Shown here: positions 1-6,264 of the stretch, in pieces
Layout: every line of letters starts with the position of its first letter
How positions within the stretch are numbered: position 1 is the first letter of the stretch
NCBI GenBank assembly: GCA_043764135.1
Contig: JAYUKV010000147.1
Coordinates: 1 to 6,711 of the forward strand
Direction of reading: 5' to 3'
Length of the DNA: 6,711 nucleotides
Source of the DNA: JAYUKV01 sp043764135
Lineage (GTDB): Bacteria; Patescibacteriota; JACMRA01
Position numbers and translations under genes: made by a program
Notes under the pieces: generated by a model
Told to the model about the DNA's origin: nothing
What the model saw: only the letters and a program-made list of their open reading frames with translations
Databases searched by the model: none

Positions 1-27
1 TAGAACTAAATGTAATTCAAAATCAAA

Positions 28-48
28 AGAGATGCTAGAAGCATCTCT
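28..48. terminator. Hairpin, possible terminator at left edge
   Basis: A perfect 8-bp stem (AGAGATGC at 28-35, GCATCTCT at 41-48) encloses a TAGAA loop. On the minus strand the stem is followed by TTTGATTTTG, and on the plus strand by a weaker T-rich stretch. It probably ends a gene lying left of the window, or acts in both directions. It sits just before the surviving part of the decayed YdeI-like gene, so it may mark the junction where that gene's 5' half was lost. Confidence 0.5.
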
Positions 49-89
49 GAATCTTGTTATTAACAAGTTTAACATTATCTATTCAAGTT

Positions 90-464
90 AAGCAATGCCA
101 AAAATCAATATGGTCCATGATTAATGTGGCCAAAGTCGAGAAACTAATTCAATCCAAGTTAATGCAACCATCAGGACTTGCACATGTCGAAGCTGCAAAG
201 GCTGATGGAAGGTGGGATTAAGCTTATCAACCAGCTTCTAAAATGACAGTACCAGACGACTTTGTATCACAAATCAAGAAGGATGAAAAAGCTTTTGTAA
301 TCTATCAGTCATTAATCAAAGCAAGTTTATACTCAATTGCTTTTACTCTTTCTCAGATCACAGATAAAATTAAAAGAAAGAACAAAATTGAGAAGATTAT
401 ATCTAATATTGATAAATATTTAAAAAAAAATCCCTCTCAAGCGGTAAATCAAATAATATTATAA
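90..464 (+). pseudogene. Decayed YdeI/OmpD-associated (OmdA) family gene
   Basis: In the frame of codons starting at positions divisible by 3, the translation from about 99 reads QKSIWSMINVAKVEKL, then PSGLAHVEAAKADGRWD, an in-frame TAA at 219-221, AYQPASKMTVPDDF, and on to a TAA at 462-464. This is the conserved core of the YdeI/OmpD-associated ('bacteriocin-protection') family, including the AAKADGRW block and the C-terminal OmdA region. Family members are about 190 residues; here only about 110-120 remain, so the N-terminal half is missing. The TAA replaces a residue between D and AY, where a CAA or GAA codon would be expected. The usual basic KPETRxKRI segment is degraded to DKIKRKNKI. 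The ATG at 243 lies inside the conserved domain with no Shine-Dalgarno, so a 73-aa protein from there is unlikely to be functional. An A5 run at 100-104 may also hold a frameshift. The biochemical role of intact members is poorly defined. Confidence 0.8.
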
Positions 465-483
465 TATTATCTTTATTAAATAT

Positions 484-528
484 AACCTTTCGATACTTCT
501 ATATTTGTTTTAGCAAAAGGTTTTTGGG
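484..528 (+). terminator. Weak terminator-like hairpin after the decayed gene
   Basis: AACCTTT at 484-490 pairs with AAAGGTT at 516-522 (7 bp) around a long 25-nt loop, and a T run begins within the right arm and continues to 525. The loop is longer than usual for an intrinsic terminator, so this is only a candidate for the end of the old YdeI-like transcript. Confidence 0.25.
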
Positions 529-559
529 TGTTTGTATAAGGGTTTTAAAACTTAAATTA

Positions 560-588
560 TTGACAAATAAACAACATACTGTTAGTTT
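560..588 (+). promoter_or_regulatory. Sigma70-type promoter for the secreted lectin-like gene
   Basis: A perfect -35 box TTGACA at 560-565 is followed after 17 bp by TAGTTT at 583-588. The -10 matches the consensus only 3 of 6, but a TG dinucleotide at 580-581 gives it the extended -10 form. Transcription would begin near 595, leaving a leader of about 40 nt before the ATG at 636. Confidence 0.55.
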
Positions 589-624
589 TGATTTGTTCAG
601 TTACGACTGCAATATTCACTATTT

Positions 625-628
625 GGAG
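625..628 (+). promoter_or_regulatory. Strong Shine-Dalgarno pointing at ATG 636
   Basis: GGAG lies 7 nt upstream of the ATG at 636-638, an ideal spacing. That ATG is in frame with the long downstream gene but is followed after six codons (M I S S L S) by TGA at 654-656. The TTG at 657 directly abuts this TGA and is about 28 nt from the GGAG, too far for direct use. The site therefore argues that translation begins at 636, with the TGA then being read through, used for stop-restart coupling, or a disabling mutation. Confidence 0.6.
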
Positions 629-656
629 ACAGACCATGATTAGTAGTTTAAGTTGA

Positions 657-1568
657 TTGTTTGGTACGCTTCTTTTTGCTGTATTGTTCATGATTACGGG
701 AGTTATTCTAACTTCAGTTAAATCAGGTGTGGGGATTGAGTCAGCTAAAGCAGAAGTAGTCTTGAATGAATTAAAAGAAAATGTTCCTTTTAGAATCATT
801 CCATTGAAGGGTGAGCATTTAACGTTAGATTCATTTGGAGATAATCTTCCAAAATGGAAAACTAGTGTCCACCTCTATTCAAGATATGGAAGCGATGGTA
901 CTTCTGAAATTATCCCTTATTTCCAACCGCAACACAACAACAGCTTTGAGTTGCACATGCAAAACGACCGTGATTTATGTGTCGGACCGGATGTAACAAG
1001 AGCAGTTGATATGCGACCAGGAACCATGATGATGGTTAAGCGAGATTGTGCTAACACACTTAACCATGTTTATGAGTATGGAAGTCAGCTAAGGGTAAAC
1101 AATACCAACTACTGTATAGATATTCCTAACAGTAATTTGAGTCAATTAGTCAAACTTCAATATTATCCTTGTAATCAGACAAATGCACAACAGCTAAAAT
1201 TAGTTAAGATTGCAACAACAATTAAGACTTACCCTGGCTCTTGCTATCGTCGTGATCGCTGGATTAACGAAGTTAAATGTACCACTATGCAAATCCCAAA
1301 TGGAGTAAACACTTTTGAATATCTAGGTGGTGCATGGGCAGAAGTTATCTTTTACAACACTGACCCAGGTAAAGTTACAGATACCTGGGAAGCAGGAAGT
1401 GGAGGGTTCGTCGTTTCCAAATCAAAAGAGACCCAACAAGTGCAAGCATACAAGTATATTCTCAAAGATGGAGTAGGAATTGTTAATATTCCTCAAGGAG
1501 TTCAAACTTATTCTGTCTTGCCTTGGAGTGATAATGCTACAACTCGTTATCAATTCTTCAACAAGTAA
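657..1568 (+). CDS. Secreted Cys-rich protein with ricin-B-like beta-trefoil features
   Basis: The 303-aa product has a hydrophobic N-terminus (residues 3-20) and a plausible signal peptidase site after AKA (residues 30-32), so it is probably exported. Residues about 97-183 resemble ricin-type beta-trefoil lectin subdomains: LCVG, then a hydrophobic-x-C strand (VKRDC), then YCIDI, then LQYYPC with a QQLKLV ending like a degenerate QxW motif. The six cysteines (108, 131, 153, 172, 196, 208) form three consecutive pairs that could be disulfides outside the cell. The C-terminal part carries two related segments, IPNGVNTFEY (213-222) and IPQGVQTYSV (278-287), each followed by an aromatic-rich strand ending in F-x-N. 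The likely role is carbohydrate or surface binding; no catalytic motif is seen. The start is uncertain: the only good Shine-Dalgarno serves ATG 636, whose frame meets TGA at 654-656 just before this TTG, so the gene may be coupled, read through, or disabled. The lectin assignment is an inference from pattern only. Confidence 0.7.
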   Translation: MFGTLLFAVLFMITGVILTSVKSGVGIESAKAEVVLNELKENVPFRIIPLKGEHLTLDSFGDNLPKWKTSVHLYSRYGSDGTSEIIPYFQPQHNNSFELHMQNDRDLCVGPDVTRAVDMRPGTMMMVKRDCANTLNHVYEYGSQLRVNNTNYCIDIPNSNLSQLVKLQYYPCNQTNAQQLKLVKIATTIKTYPGSCYRRDRWINEVKCTTMQIPNGVNTFEYLGGAWAEVIFYNTDPGKVTDTWEAGSGGFVVSKSKETQQVQAYKYILKDGVGIVNIPQGVQTYSVLPWSDNATTRYQFFNK

Positions 1569-1597
1569 TGTTTTCTTAAGAATTGGTTATCTAATAT

Positions 1598-1628
1598 AAA
1601 CACAGTCTATTGACTGTGTTTTTCTTTT
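1598..1628 (+). terminator. Intrinsic terminator after the lectin-like gene
   Basis: A perfect 10-bp stem (1598-1607 with 1612-1621) closes a TATT tetraloop and runs into TTTTCTTTT. It lies 30 bp after the stop codon of the lectin-like gene and 40 bp before the protease start, so the two genes are probably separate transcription units. Confidence 0.85.
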
Positions 1629-1668
1629 GTGGTAGAAAATATTAATACTCAAAAGAACTACTCCAAAT

Positions 1669-3165
1669 ATGAAATCCTTGTCCAAATATTTACTAATAAT
1701 TATAATTTTAATATTTAGTTCATTATCTCCAATTACATTACTAGCTCAATCTACTACCAACCTGGATATTAAGTACACTCCAGATGCTTATAACGAAGTA
1801 ATACCCGGTCACAATATACCTGATTCCAAAGATAGGATTAATCTGGTATTCTATACCATTGATGATAATCCAAATTACGCCAAATATGTAGGTGATAATA
1901 TTCGTAACTTGATAGGTTGGGATGGTCCAATTGTGTATCAGACAAGTCAAAATATTATGGATATTAGTTATGGCTTTTTTTCAGAAGATCCAACGAGAGA
2001 TTACAAAAATAGGTTTAATATTTGGTATGTACCAACTAAAGACGGATCATACATTCATCCTACAATGCAAGCATTGAAGAAATATGATAATCGAATTGAA
2101 GTTAATTTAATAAATCGAGCAGGAGAATCAAGTTCAACATTATGGAAAAGAGGTTACGGTTATGATTTAGAGTATTTTCGTACAGACCAAAATTTTAAAG
2201 GAGCTGTAGGTGATATTAGTTTAACAGTAGATATGGTTTTCTTCGATAGTGTTATGACTTCAGCCCGCACACTCACACACGAACTAGGTCATGCTCTATT
2301 CAGATTTGCAGATGAATATTATACATTTGGTGATAGAAGATTTACCCAGAAGTTTCATCATGAGATTAATAAAGATCTAATGAAACAAGTTACAAATATT
2401 AATTCTAATTGTGCAATAAACGATGAAGAGGGTAAAGCTAAATGGAGTAAATACATTGGATCAATTGATTCAATGGTCTATGAGATAATAGAAGACTACA
2501 AATCAGCAGGAATAGATAAAAAGATTAATCCAGAAGATCATAAAGTCGGATATTACCCTGTACAATTTTGTCATCCAAAAACCAAGAATTCAGAGATAGA
2601 TAAAATTGGCTTTGTTGTTCCTACACAGAATGCTATTATGACCGATACACCAATACAAATAGACTATTGGGGGGATCATTCAAAAGAATATATAAAGAAT
2701 TTTTTTAATTCAGAAGTAAAAGGAGAAGGAGAAGCAATCCCATATATCAAGAAGCCAATTACCCAAGAATATACAAAACAATTGATGGCAACAACCTACT
2801 ATGCTAAGTATGGTAAAATAGCTAAAGATGTATATAAACATGAATTTTGGAGAACATATACAAACCAAGAGTATATGAATATGAAACAATGGAATATTGA
2901 TAATCTACATCCTTTAGATGTACCGATTAGAAGTTCACCTCCTTCATATTTGGGTTATAGACAGGATATGATATTTAGATTAAAGCTTGATAGAACACCT
3001 CTTAATGCTGGTATTATACCGTTTGTTAATCTCAAGTATGGTGTATTTATGAATGAATATGTGTTGTATATATATGATATTATCTTCACTTTGATTATCT
3101 TAAAATTACTAGATTATATAATTAAATCAATAAAAAAGTTTAGATCAAAAGGTAAAAGCAAATAG
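1669..3165 (+). CDS. Membrane-anchored M64-type (IgA peptidase-like) zinc metalloprotease
   Basis: The 498-aa product begins with a signal peptide (MKSLSKY, hydrophobic to about residue 24, likely cut after LLA at 26). The zinc site is HELGH at 204-208 followed by FADEYY at 214-218; HExxH with a downstream DEY is the hallmark of family M64. H204 and H208 should bind zinc, E205 is the catalytic base, and D215 is the probable third ligand. Further family-like blocks are NCAINDEEGKAKW (247-259) and PTQNAIM (318-324), which matches the 'P..NSIM' block of M64 peptidases. A transmembrane helix at about 464-485 precedes a basic tail (KSIKKFRSKGKSK), so the catalytic domain should face outward, tethered at its C-terminus. 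Start ATG 1669 is chosen for the signal peptide; no clear Shine-Dalgarno is present. The gene looks more AT-rich than its neighbours. Substrate is unknown. Its last 65 residues resemble the partial gene at the right edge. Confidence 0.87.
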   Translation: MKSLSKYLLIIIILIFSSLSPITLLAQSTTNLDIKYTPDAYNEVIPGHNIPDSKDRINLVFYTIDDNPNYAKYVGDNIRNLIGWDGPIVYQTSQNIMDISYGFFSEDPTRDYKNRFNIWYVPTKDGSYIHPTMQALKKYDNRIEVNLINRAGESSSTLWKRGYGYDLEYFRTDQNFKGAVGDISLTVDMVFFDSVMTSARTLTHELGHALFRFADEYYTFGDRRFTQKFHHEINKDLMKQVTNINSNCAINDEEGKAKWSKYIGSIDSMVYEIIEDYKSAGIDKKINPEDHKVGYYPVQFCHPKTKNSEIDKIGFVVPTQNAIMTDTPIQIDYWGDHSKEYIKNFFNSEVKGEGEAIPYIKKPITQEYTKQLMATTYYAKYGKIAKDVYKHEFWRTYTNQEYMNMKQWNIDNLHPLDVPIRSSPPSYLGYRQDMIFRLKLDRTPLNAGIIPFVNLKYGVFMNEYVLYIYDIIFTLIILKLLDYIIKSIKKFRSKGKSK

Positions 3166-3178
3166 TCAAGAAGATTAC

Positions 3179-3232
3179 CTTAGAATATTATTAATTACCC
3201 ACAAGTTTATGGGTAATTAATAATATTCTAAG
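3179..3232. repeat. Perfect 23-bp inverted repeat between convergent genes
   Basis: Positions 3179-3201 pair without mismatch with 3210-3232 around an 8-nt loop (CAAGTTTA). The apex holds ACCCA/TGGGT and the rest is mostly A/T. It lies 13 bp after the protease stop codon, between convergent genes. Neither side has a clean T run, so it is longer and less terminator-like than the others here. It may still stop or protect transcripts from both directions, or be a mobile-element remnant. Confidence 0.85.
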
Positions 3233-3272
3233 ACTTATGTAAAAAAATATGTTAAGAGATTTTTTAGAAAAC

Positions 3273-3302
3273 CTATAAAAATAGATTAATATTTTTTAAT
3301 CT
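3273..3302 (-). terminator. Weak AT-rich terminator of parA
   Basis: Reading the minus strand directly after the parA stop, AGATTAA (3302-3296) pairs with TTAATCT (3289-3283), followed by ATTTTTATAG. The stem has a single G-C pair, so it is weak, but the position and the T-rich tail fit an intrinsic terminator. The large palindrome at 3179-3232 could serve as backup. Confidence 0.45.
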
Positions 3303-4076
3303 TTAATCAACATGACCTGACAATCTCAATACAATCTCAAGAGTCAATTCTCTATAAGCATGTGACGCTAGACCATTAGGTTCGTATTCGAATATTGTCT
3401 TACCGTGAGATGGTGATTCTGCAAGTTTTACCACTCTTGGAATCACTGTTTTGAAAAGCTCCTTTGGCATGTTTTTAATAAGTTCATTTTTTACTTCTAC
3501 GCATAAGTTATTTCTCTTGTCGTACATAGTAATTGCAATACCTAGGATAGTTAGACCTACATTCATTTTTTGTTTAACTTCTTTAAGTGTAAGTAGTAAT
3601 TGGCTTAATCCGTCAAGAGCGAGATATTCAGCTTGCATAGCAATAACGAGACCGTCAGAGGCTGCCATTGCATTGATTGTAAGAAGGGAAAGTGAAGGTT
3701 GGCAGTCAATGATTATAAAATCAAAAGTCTTAGCAAAATCACTATTGAGCATATTCTTAAGTACGTCTGTTTTTCCTTGAGTAGTACCTTGGTTAAATGA
3801 GCCCAATTTGATATTAGCAGGTAGTATGTAGAGGTTAGATCTTCCTGTCTCTATTATTCCGTCTTTAAGGGTTGCATTCTTGTTAAGTACCTCTAAAGCT
3901 GTGATTTTAAGATTGGCTATATTAATTCCAAGATATGATCCTGCATTACCTTGTGGATCTAGATCAACTATCAATGTTTTTTTTCCAATTTTAGCTAGAC
4001 ACGCTGCTACATTAACAGCTGTTGTGGTTTTTCCTACTCCTCCTTTTTGATTTACGATTGCTAGAGTTTTTGTCAT
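3303..4076 (-). CDS. parA: ParA/Soj-family chromosome-partitioning ATPase
   Basis: The 257-aa product is a ParA/MinD-superfamily P-loop ATPase. The deviant Walker A box KGGVGKTT (11-18, signature lysine K11) is followed by the Walker A' motif DLDPQGN (38-44) and Walker B FIIIDCQPS (120-128, D124). YDKRNNL (185-191) matches the conserved 'MYD.R.NL' segment of Soj-type proteins. With no N-terminal DNA-binding domain and a length of about 257 residues, it is the chromosomal (Soj) type. Such proteins dimerise on ATP, bind DNA non-specifically and move ParB-bound origins or other cargo. No parB or parS-like 16-mer follows; the gene ends at a convergent junction and its 5' side faces a divergent dehydrogenase, so it is an orphan within this window. 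It could instead place another cell component, as some orphan ParA homologues do. No Shine-Dalgarno precedes the ATG. Confidence 0.94.
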   Translation of the reverse strand: MTKTLAIVNQKGGVGKTTTAVNVAACLAKIGKKTLIVDLDPQGNAGSYLGINIANLKITALEVLNKNATLKDGIIETGRSNLYILPANIKLGSFNQGTTQGKTDVLKNMLNSDFAKTFDFIIIDCQPSLSLLTINAMAASDGLVIAMQAEYLALDGLSQLLLTLKEVKQKMNVGLTILGIAITMYDKRNNLCVEVKNELIKNMPKELFKTVIPRVVKLAESPSHGKTIFEYEPNGLASHAYRELTLEIVLRLSGHVD

Positions 4077-4172
4077 ATTGATACAGTTAGTTAAAAATTG
4101 CTCAAAATTTACATCGCTGTCAAGATAGAACTTATTTGCAAATATATTACATTTCGTTCACATCTATATTAT
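4077..4172. promoter_or_regulatory. Divergent promoter region, parA and dehydrogenase
   Basis: This 96-bp gap separates two divergent starts and must contain both promoters unless they lie inside the genes. On the minus strand a perfect TTGACA occurs at 4123-4118, facing parA, but the -10 at 17-18 bp spacing is poor. On the plus strand TATATT at 4143-4148 could be the -10 for the dehydrogenase, giving a very short leader. Neither gene has a recognisable Shine-Dalgarno, so both may have short or nearly leaderless transcripts. Confidence 0.35.
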
Positions 4173-4937
4173 ATGAAAATACAAGAGACTGTTTTAATCA
4201 CTGGAGCATCTTCTGGAATAGGGTACGAGTTAGCTAAGGTTTTTGCTTCTAATGGGTATAATTTGGTTCTGGTAGCTCGTAGATTAGAGCTTATGAAACC
4301 AATTCAAGAAGAATTTAAAGATCTAGATATCAAGCTTATCCAAAAAGATCTAACCTTAGATTCGGCGCCATCAGAACTATTTGAAGAACTCAAGGGGACT
4401 AAGATTGATATTTTGGTTAACAATGCTGGCTTTGGTGATACGGGGGAGTTTCAAACTCTTGATTTATCTAAGCAGCTTAATATGATAGATCTGAATGTAA
4501 GAGCATTAACTGAGCTTACTCATTTATTTGGATCGATTATGGTTAATAGCAAAAAAGGAAGAATTTTAAATGTTGCATCAGTGGTTGCTTTTATGCCTGG
4601 ACCATCAATGGCTACGTATTTTGCAACCAAGGCTTATGTTCTTAGTTTTTCACAAGCACTCTCTCAAGAATGGGGGAAGTATGGCGTTCAAGTTATGGCG
4701 CTCTGTCCAGGTGTTACAAGTTCAGGATTCCAAGCTGTTAGTAACCAATCAGCTATGAAAATGGCTAATGCAAAAGGAATACCTACTTCCTTAGAAGTTG
4801 CAGAATTTGGCTATAATAAGTTAATGCAAGGCAAAACACTAGTAGTTCATGGTTTTCAGAATAAGCTTTTTGCTTTCTTACCTAAGGTTTTACCTCGTAA
4901 GGTTTATCTTATGATTATGGAAAAAGCTCTTAAATAA
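4173..4937 (+). CDS. Classical short-chain dehydrogenase/reductase (SDR)
   Basis: The 254-aa product has the full set of classical SDR motifs: cofactor loop TGASSGIG (10-17), NNAG (83-86), the LNV asparagine N108, catalytic S136, the YxxxK pair Y149 and K153, and the PG turn at 179-180. The paired arginines in VARR (36-37) after the second strand favour NADP(H) over NAD(H). Length is typical for a Rossmann-fold cytosolic oxidoreductase. The best resemblance is to the DltE/YqjQ-like 'SDR family oxidoreductase' group; the substrate cannot be told from sequence. The C-terminal segment (about 231-254, LFAFLPKVLPRKVYLMIMEK) is hydrophobic and basic, which might allow membrane contact. Start ATG 4173 is preferred because the SDR fold begins at once (MKIQETVLITG); an in-frame upstream start at 4098 would add 25 residues unlike the family. 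It appears monocistronic, ending at the terminator 8 bp downstream. Confidence 0.93.
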   Translation: MKIQETVLITGASSGIGYELAKVFASNGYNLVLVARRLELMKPIQEEFKDLDIKLIQKDLTLDSAPSELFEELKGTKIDILVNNAGFGDTGEFQTLDLSKQLNMIDLNVRALTELTHLFGSIMVNSKKGRILNVASVVAFMPGPSMATYFATKAYVLSFSQALSQEWGKYGVQVMALCPGVTSSGFQAVSNQSAMKMANAKGIPTSLEVAEFGYNKLMQGKTLVVHGFQNKLFAFLPKVLPRKVYLMIMEKALK

Positions 4938-4944
4938 AAGAATA

Positions 4945-4975
4945 CACCCCTTATTGAAGGGGTGGAATTTTTTTT
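4945..4975. terminator. Strong terminator between dehydrogenase and amidase
   Basis: CACCCCTT (4945-4952) pairs perfectly with AAGGGGTG (4957-4964) around ATTG, followed by GAA and eight Ts (4968-4975). This is a clear plus-strand terminator for the dehydrogenase. On the minus strand the stem is followed by TATTCTTTTATTT, so it may also end the convergent amidase transcript. Confidence 0.9.
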
Positions 4976-5024
4976 ATTAATCATTTGAATGAACAATATG
5001 ACAAGAAAGAATATCTCTATACAA

Positions 5025-6080
5025 TTAATCTTTAAGCTCGTTAATTAACTTACGATAAAGTGAAGCTACTGACCTGCCCCCTACACGATTTAGTAATTGT
5101 TCAGCATTGCCATAGTTAGTAAGATAAATAACATTAGCAACTTGCCTATCAGTCATCTGGGTATAATTGCCTTCTTTCCAGACACCGCGCGAGCGAATCA
5201 TGGAGACAAGGTTGTAAAGTCCACTATTGAAGACTGGCTTACAACCTCCGCTATTAGAATAGGTGTACATAATACCTCCAGGCTCATTGACTCTAAACCA
5301 ATCACCATCATAATCCTTAAACCAACTACTACCACAAGTTTGAACAGAACTATGTCCAATAATACCTGTAGGAGGAATATTATACTGCAAGGCAAGATCT
5401 GAGATCAAATCTGCTAAAGCTTGGACTTGTTTAGAGTTTGGAACTTCTCCTTTTTGAGGTGCATAATTTACTTCAATATGGATAGTGCCCATTCGATCGA
5501 TTGGAGTTGTAGCACCACTTGCAATAATCTTATTAGATACATTGCCATTTTCGTCAGATTGGAATAGTAAAGATCGGTCCCAAGATCCTTCAGCAACAAT
5601 TGTATTCTCAAGATGTTGATAAATTTGACCTGACTTCAAAACAGAATAGTGAGCAAACAAACTCGATTCAAGCTCTCGAATAGCTCCATCATCATTACTC
5701 ATAGCAGTATGATGAATCATGATATATCGAATATTCTGAACTCGCGTTCGTTCTTTGGTAGTCAAGGCTCGGGTTGTATTATTCTTGAATTGCCAACTCT
5801 TGGTTATATCAGCTTTGAATTGAGGTGGGTTAGTATCAGTTTTTGGGTATTTAATTGGGTTTAGAGGTTGGTTAATTCTAGTGTAGGGCGATACGGACTT
5901 GATAGGAGTTTGTGGCTTGATTGGTAGGAATAGTTTTGGGTAATTTTGAGACAGATTAAACTCTTTATTAATGACAGGTTTATTGTCTTGGGCTTTGGCA
6001 TGACTTCCAAATACAGCTATCAGTGTAAACATGGTAATGAAAGTAAGAAGACTATTCAATCCTTTTGAAAAGTGAGACAT
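5025..6080 (-). CDS. Secreted PGRP/Amidase_2-type N-acetylmuramoyl-L-alanine amidase
   Basis: The 351-aa product has a signal peptide (hydrophobic 11-25, cleavage after AKA at 28-30), then a Pro/Asn/Lys-rich linker (31-115) with three PIK motifs at 53, 59 and 75, then an Amidase_2/peptidoglycan-recognition domain (about 118-297). Matching features are YIMIHHTA (119-126, zinc ligand H123 or H124), AHYSVLKSGQIYQ (143-155), the IHIEVNY strand (200-206, E203), a PNSKQVQALADLI helix (214-226) and GHSSVQTC (242-249, zinc ligand H243, candidate third ligand C249). Enzymes of this family cut the bond between MurNAc and L-Ala in peptidoglycan. The usual GHxDVxxTxCPG is altered, with the cysteine two residues closer and no CPG, and AEGSW stands where many relatives have a His-containing AWHAG. 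A short helical tail (about 305-351) is unassigned. Start ATG 6080 is chosen for its GAGG Shine-Dalgarno 8 nt upstream and the signal peptide; a start 17 codons earlier would bury it. Roles in own-wall remodelling or attack on another cell are both possible. Confidence 0.88.
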   Translation of the reverse strand: MSHFSKGLNSLLTFITMFTLIAVFGSHAKAQDNKPVINKEFNLSQNYPKLFLPIKPQTPIKSVSPYTRINQPLNPIKYPKTDTNPPQFKADITKSWQFKNNTTRALTTKERTRVQNIRYIMIHHTAMSNDDGAIRELESSLFAHYSVLKSGQIYQHLENTIVAEGSWDRSLLFQSDENGNVSNKIIASGATTPIDRMGTIHIEVNYAPQKGEVPNSKQVQALADLISDLALQYNIPPTGIIGHSSVQTCGSSWFKDYDGDWFRVNEPGGIMYTYSNSGGCKPVFNSGLYNLVSMIRSRGVWKEGNYTQMTDRQVANVIYLTNYGNAEQLLNRVGGRSVASLYRKLINELKD

Positions 6081-6142
6081 GTTGAAAACCTCGAATTTGA
6101 ATCGTTTTTCTTGCGTAAACCAAAAAGTCAATAAATTGCAAA

Positions 6143-6182
6143 ATACTTTTCACTAGTTAAACTAGGAATTTTTCAAAAGTAT
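6143..6182. repeat. Nested palindromes upstream of the amidase gene
   Basis: An outer inverted repeat, ATACTTTT (6143-6150) with AAAAGTAT (6175-6182), encloses a 13-nt palindrome, CTAGTT-A-AACTAG (6153-6165). It lies about 63-102 bp upstream of the amidase ATG, where an operator or leader structure would sit. No convincing -35/-10 pair was found around it, so its role is a guess. Confidence 0.4.
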
Positions 6183-6264
6183 AAGCGACTAACTTAAGTC
6201 TAAAATATTTGTAAACATTGAGCAAGTTACAGTGTTATAGTAATTCAAAAAGTCTATTAATTAT

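Noticed and set aside
243..464. Independent 73-aa protein starting at ATG 243
   Set aside because: The frame's similarity to the YdeI-like family continues upstream through the TAA at 219-221, the ATG lies inside a conserved segment and no Shine-Dalgarno precedes it.
654..656. Global UGA-to-glycine reassignment (Gracilibacteria/Absconditabacteria code)
   Set aside because: Genomes with that code use UGA often within genes; here more than 1,600 codons of clear genes show no other internal TGA. It is kept only as an option in the start-site finding.
557..799. 80-aa minus-strand frame over the lectin-like gene's 5' end
   Set aside because: It overlaps the promoter and signal peptide of the plus-strand gene and its translation resembles no known protein; it is an antisense shadow.
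3451..3780. 109-aa plus-strand frame inside parA
   Set aside because: ParA is complete with all its motifs on the other strand; the antisense frame is a by-product.
4098..4172. N-terminal extension of the dehydrogenase
   Set aside because: The extra 25 residues are not part of the SDR fold, which starts directly at the ATG at 4173, and the stretch is needed as promoter space.
5097..5402. Plus- and minus-strand frames within the amidase gene (also 5198-5395 and 5649-5864)
   Set aside because: They overlap a well-supported amidase domain and show no motif or start signal of their own.
6081..6131. 17-residue N-terminal extension of the amidase
   Set aside because: It would place a charged stretch before the signal peptide, while ATG 6080 has a GAGG Shine-Dalgarno at good spacing.
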